Shown in pieces: positions 60,219 to 64,000 of a stretch of DNA of 64,000 nt (within the stretch, counting starts at the first letter, position 1; the number at the start of each line of letters is the position of its first letter). A program made the translations under genes and the position numbers. Below the pieces are notes generated by a model. The model was not told where the DNA came from. It did not search any database and saw only the letters and a program-made list of their open reading frames with translations. Source of the stretch: JACCZH01 sp963729445 (GTDB taxonomy: Bacteria; Chloroflexota; Chloroflexia; Thermomicrobiales; CFX8); assembly GCA_963729445.1 (NCBI GenBank), contig CAVSNU010000005.1, positions 124,001 through 188,000 of the forward strand, written 5' to 3'.

Positions 60219-62672
60219 CTATCCGGGAACATCCAGGGCGAAGCGCACCGCCTCATCAGGTGTCATCTGCCGGCCGAAGGCAAACGCGGCGTCGAACTGG
60301 TTCGAGGACATCTGGTCCTGTATCAGGCGGGTCTCGCGGTAGTAGATACTCTGCACGGCCGGGGTCATGATCAGACCGGTCAACTCCAGGATTGAGCTCA
60401 CCGAGCCGCACAACATGGCTGACCGCTCGGCCTGCCCCAGACGGACCGCGACGGCGGCAAACCCAAGCAGGGTGTAGAACACGCCGTACTTGTCCCCATT
60501 GTCACGCTTCAGCTGCAACGATTCCGTCAATCGCACCAGAGCTGCTTCGAACTGGCCCGCGAAGCACAGCGACGTCCCGAGGTAGAAAAGACCCCACGAC
60601 AGGTGCGGGTTGTCACCCAACTTCCGGCACAGCGAGATCCCCTGCTCCAGCAGCTCGATAGCGGACGCAAGGTCTTCCTGCAGCATCGCCGAAAGACCGA
60701 GGTCGAGATACGAACGGGCAATCCCGACACGATCCTGCTCGCGCTCATAAATGGCGTGCGCATTACGTAAGGAAACCGCGGCCCTCTCAAACTGGCCCGT
60801 GGTCGAAAACAGGATGCCCAGCTCCGAACTGCAGAGCGCCACGCCCAGCGGTTCATCAAGTGACCGCCAGACATCGAGACTCGCTTGATACCGGCGCTCA
60901 GCACCAGCATAATCGGCTGACACATAGAGAAGCGAGCCGAGATGCGAGAGCACTAGCGCGACACCATGGGGGTCATCAACCTCACGCCACAGGGCAAGTG
61001 CCAAATCCGCATACTTGTGCGCAAGCGACACATCACCCTGACTCAGTGCAAGATGCATCGCCCCGTTTAACACGCTGCCCAGAAGTCGCCCGTGTGCGCC
61101 GTCAGCCAGATTCATCGCCGCGTCAATCCAGGATGAACCCTCCCGGAAGTAACCGTATTCGTGCCAGTATGGCCAGAGCGCGCCGGTTAGCCGCAGGGAC
61201 AGGTCAGAGGACTCCTGGTCGGCCGCCCACGCCAGCGCCGCGTTCAGGTTGACGCGCTCGCGATCGATCTGCGCGAGCCACGCTTGCTGCCGAGCCTGTG
61301 GAACATAGCGTTCGGCAGATTCGGCGAGGCCCAGGAAATAGCGAGCATGGCGCAACCGGAGATCATCCTCATCCGCACTCGCGGCCAGCCGCTCCAGGGC
61401 ATATTCACGGATTGTTTCGAGCATCGCGAAACGCCCGTCAGGCTCCGTCACGATCAGGTTGCCCTCGGCCAGCTCATCCAGCCCGTCGCCCACCTCACCG
61501 CATACCACCATTGCAGCATTGGCAGTCCAGCCACCGGAGAACACGGACAGCCGGCGGAAGAGCTCCTGAGTATCTGAAGAGAGCAGCCGATAGCTCCAGT
61601 CGATCGTTGCCCTTAGCGAGCGCTGCCGTTGTGGAACGTCACGAGGGCCATCAGACCCGAGATCGAGCCGTCCGGGGAACCGTTCGAGCAGCGCTTCCGG
61701 CGAGAACCTGCGCAGCCGTGCCGAGGCCAGCTCGATCGCCAGCGGACTGCCGTCCAGCCGTTCGCAAATCTCCACCACGCTCGCGACATTCTCCGTGGTG
61801 AGGGCAAACGCGGGGCTGACCGCCACCGCGCGGTCGACGAACAGCGTTATCGCGGGGCTGGCACGAATCTCACCAGGTCCGGCGTCGTGCTCCGGCAAAC
61901 TCAGGAGCGACACCGGGCGTTCGTGCTCCCCGCTAACCCGCAGCGGGATACGGCTCGTCGCCAGCACCTTAAGGTGTGGAGAACTCCGTAACAGGCTGGT
62001 AATCTCCGGCCCCGCCTCGACGACCTGTTCCAGGTTATCCAGCACCAGCAGCACCTGCCGCTCGCGTAGATAATCGGCCAGGCGCTCACCGCTCGATTGC
62101 CCGGCCACATCACGCACCTCCAGGGTGCGGGCGATCGCCGGAGCAACCAGGCTGGGATCAGTGACTGTGGCAAGAGGGACAAAGAATATACCGTCCGGGA
62201 ACACATCCTGCAGCTCGTTCGCCACATGCAGGCTCAAGCGCGTTTTCCCCGCGCCGCCCGGCCCGGTCAGCGTCACCAGGCGGACATCCTCCAGGCACAG
62301 CAGGCCAGCCAGCTCCAGCGTTTCATCCTCGCGGCCAACGAACGACGTTAGCCCACCCGGCAAATTGTTGCGCGTCTGTGTGATCCAGCGGCTCAACAGT
62401 GGCCGCTGATTGACCGGTGCTTCCGTAACAAGGAAATTCAGGGAAGGCTGGCCCATGGCTCTTAACAGCCGTTCGGTCTCAACCCTGTTGAGTTTCAGCC
62501 CGGCGGCGACCTTGACAACGCCTTCCCAATGGTACGATCGCGACTGCCCCCGCCGCCAGCGATCGATCGTCGCCCTCGGCACCCCCGACTCCGCGACCAG
62601 CTGATCGAGGCTCACCCCTCGCCTGCGCATATGCCCGCTTAACAGCGCTGCTACCGATGCGCCATCCACCAA
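60219..62672 (-). CDS. STAND-type regulator: HTH, NB-ARC ATPase, TPR
   Basis: 817 residues. N-terminal helix-turn-helix (LDQLVAESGVPRATIDRWRR), NB-ARC-like ATPase with Walker A GPGGAGKT at residues 137-144 and Walker B VLLVLDNLEQ at 207-216, the LATSR motif (HLKVLATSRIPLRVSGEHER), a winged-helix part and a C-terminal TPR-like array (YVSADYAGAERRYQASLDVW, QFERAAVSLRNAHAIYERE). Related to the AfsR/GutR-type STAND proteins of Actinobacteria and Chloroflexota. A ligand bound by the TPR would trigger ATP-dependent switching. Stand-alone gene. Confidence 0.85.
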   Translation of the reverse strand: MVDGASVAALLSGHMRRRGVSLDQLVAESGVPRATIDRWRRGQSRSYHWEGVVKVAAGLKLNRVETERLLRAMGQPSLNFLVTEAPVNQRPLLSRWITQTRNNLPGGLTSFVGREDETLELAGLLCLEDVRLVTLTGPGGAGKTRLSLHVANELQDVFPDGIFFVPLATVTDPSLVAPAIARTLEVRDVAGQSSGERLADYLRERQVLLVLDNLEQVVEAGPEITSLLRSSPHLKVLATSRIPLRVSGEHERPVSLLSLPEHDAGPGEIRASPAITLFVDRAVAVSPAFALTTENVASVVEICERLDGSPLAIELASARLRRFSPEALLERFPGRLDLGSDGPRDVPQRQRSLRATIDWSYRLLSSDTQELFRRLSVFSGGWTANAAMVVCGEVGDGLDELAEGNLIVTEPDGRFAMLETIREYALERLAASADEDDLRLRHARYFLGLAESAERYVPQARQQAWLAQIDRERVNLNAALAWAADQESSDLSLRLTGALWPYWHEYGYFREGSSWIDAAMNLADGAHGRLLGSVLNGAMHLALSQGDVSLAHKYADLALALWREVDDPHGVALVLSHLGSLLYVSADYAGAERRYQASLDVWRSLDEPLGVALCSSELGILFSTTGQFERAAVSLRNAHAIYEREQDRVGIARSYLDLGLSAMLQEDLASAIELLEQGISLCRKLGDNPHLSWGLFYLGTSLCFAGQFEAALVRLTESLQLKRDNGDKYGVFYTLLGFAAVAVRLGQAERSAMLCGSVSSILELTGLIMTPAVQSIYYRETRLIQDQMSSNQFDAAFAFGRQMTPDEAVRFALDVPG

Positions 62673-63000
62673 ACTGCCCCTCGATTCCCAAACCCACGCG
62701 CCAGACCACCCTCATGCACTTTTTGTGACCATGAGCATTGTACGGCTGCTACGTGTTTGGCGATAGCCCCGAAGAATTAACGATACATGGGTCATCCTGA
62801 CGGCTAGTGAAAACTCGCGTTCGGTGCTACTGTGCTGCTAGTCCACAATGGGAACCAGGGGAAACTCGTGTGTATCTCTGACCGCCGATTCGAGGATTTT
62901 GAGATGTTTGTCGAAAACCGCAATGGATCGGAAGACCGGCGCCTAACGCATGCCCCAGGACGCGATTACGTGGCAGCATCACCGTCCCGATGAGCAAGCA
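62673..63000. other. Intergenic region before the MFS gene
   Basis: About 328 bases between the divergent STAND gene and the MFS gene. It should carry both promoters. No clear -35/-10, repeat or RNA structure was seen. Confidence 0.5.
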
Positions 63001-64000
63001 ATGTCGTCTGTGACGGCCCTTCCCCTCCGCGCCAAGCTCTTCTATGCCGCCGGCGGGATAGGCTTTGAAGCCCTTAACCAGAGCCGCAACGTCTGGCTGG
63101 TGTATTTCTATGCACCGCCGGAGGGGGCGGACCACGCGGCACTGCTCAAGCTGACGACGGTGAGCGTGTTGCTGTTCGCGGGGAGGTGCATCGAGGCGTT
63201 TGACGACGTGCTGATCGGCTACTGGAGCGACAGGACGAGGTCGAGGCTGGGGAGGCGGATTCCGTTTATCGTGGGGGCAGCGCCGTTGTGGGCGCTGTTC
63301 GCGTTTTTGCTGTTTGTGCCGCCGGAGACCTCCAGCGGGGTCGGTGACGGCACTGTATTTCTTTGTGGTGCTGGAGGTGTTCCACCTGTTCGGGACACTG
63401 GTGAACGGACCATACAGCGCGCTGATTCCGGAGATCGCGAGAACCAGCGAGGACCGGGTAAGCCTGGCCGCGTTCGCTGTCTATTTCGGGATTGGCGGGG
63501 CGGCGGTTGGGCTTGTGGGCAGCGGGTTGCTAGTCGATCATCTCGGGTTTCCGGCGATGGCGGCCGCGATGGCCGGGCTGGCGCTGGTAACGCGGTATAT
63601 CGGAGTGGCGGGCGTCTGGAAACGGGTGAACCGGGAGCAACCACCTTCCATTATGTCGCTCAGAGAATCGCTCAGAGCCACATTCTCCAACACGCACTTT
63701 CTCTTCTTCCTGCCCTCGTTTGTCCTGTTCCTGGTCGGGTTGACGATGCTGACCGGGCTGCTGCCGTTCTATGTGAACGCCATTCTCCGGGCGAACGATG
63801 AAGGCACCTGGGTGGCGATCCTGACAGGGGTGTCGATCGTGGCGATGGCAGTGTCGGTGCCGGTCTTCGCTCGTCTTGCGCGTCGAACGTCGAAGCGGCA
63901 CGCCTATCGTGTGGCCATGCTGGCGGCGGCGCTAGCCTTTCCGGTGCTCGCGCTGCCGGGACTGATCCCGGGCATACCGCTCAGTGTGCAGGTAATCGTC
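63001..64000 (+). pseudogene. MFS/GPH-type sugar transporter, frameshifted, runs off the edge
   Basis: ATG at 63001. The first frame covers MSSVTALPLRAKLFYAAGGI to PPETSSGVG, with the GPH cation symporter motif VLIGYWSDRTRSRLGRRIPF. After a frame jump near 63345 the second frame reads LYFFVVLEVFHLFGTLVNGP, YSALIPEIARTSEDRVSLAA and continues to the right edge through FLFFLPSFVLFLVGLTMLTG. Transporter with 12 helices expected; substrate probably a glycoside or organic cation. One or two indel bases separate the halves. Confidence 0.75.

Noticed and set aside
1..64000. CRISPR arrays, tRNA and rRNA genes
   Set aside because: No regularly spaced repeats and no tRNA-like TTCGANNCC arms or rRNA sequence recognised by eye.

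Overview
The window is a high-GC bacterial chromosome segment carrying mostly ordinary housekeeping and accessory genes. The gene content is a polar-flagellum block with FliW/CsrA, an aa3-type oxidase fused into one operon with a cytochrome bc complex, an F420-type luciferase-like oxidoreductase, ECF42 sigma factors with YCII/DGPF proteins, and many Actinobacteria-like VOC, DinB and dihydrofolate-reductase-like genes. Together these fit a member of the Chloroflexota, most likely Thermomicrobia (Sphaerobacter or Nitrolancea-like). That assignment is inference from gene content; no rRNA or tRNA gene was recognised.

Layout. 1-1930 (minus): start of a large secreted beta-helix protein that runs off the left edge. 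2371-10409 (plus): late flagellar block fliA, two small unknowns, an LPQTG-tailed secreted protein, two rod/hook-family genes, flgM, flgN, flgK, flgL, fliW, csrA, with two matching candidate sigma-28 promoters. 10579-12424: M20 peptidase, terminator, and a beta-lactamase-family remnant. 12621-21615: DUF2277, an ECF42 sigma factor and its apparent regulon (four YCII/DGPF genes, DUF6069, DHFR-like, DinB, a VOC gene with an amber stop, alpha/beta hydrolase, BNR-repeat protein, MoaD-like). Five plus-strand promoters of the form TGTCRA-N17-CGAC lie in this stretch. A second ECF42/YCII pair near 58.3-60.0 kb has a sixth promoter of the same form.

21749-28883 looks like a defence island: an overlapping STAS-like (DUF4325)/PIN pair, then a type I restriction-modification operon (hsdR, hsdM, hsdS) that is riddled with single-base indels, then a fourth gene with an RNDTAH motif typical of HEPN RNases. 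The island ends against an amidohydrolase gene; a short amidohydrolase-like tail sits on its left side too.

28897-43046 holds an amidohydrolase, two bacterial-PH membrane proteins, a deaminase, a cupin, an ECF sigma factor overlapping a 48-residue membrane protein, an RpiR regulator, an endonuclease III, DUF3105/DUF305 membrane-anchored proteins, a frameshifted SDR, and a minus-strand catabolic set (GNAT, diaminopropionate ammonia-lyase-like, SDR) divergent from an IclR regulator. 43160-48924 is a peptide-type ABC transporter (binding protein and two frameshifted permeases, no ATPases), a polysaccharide deacetylase, an M24 peptidase remnant and an LLM oxidoreductase. 48988-54504 (minus) is the respiratory operon ctaC-ctaD-ctaE-cox4-qcrA-qcrBC. 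The rest is a VOC protein, palindromic repeats, a cupin lipid/membrane protein, an IscA-fold protein without cysteines, small membrane proteins, the second ECF42/YCII pair, a STAND-type regulator and a frameshifted MFS transporter running off the right edge.

Several well-conserved genes are broken by single-base indels, densest at 23.2-28.6 kb. This may be sequence error rather than real decay, and that should be settled before any of these genes is called a pseudogene.
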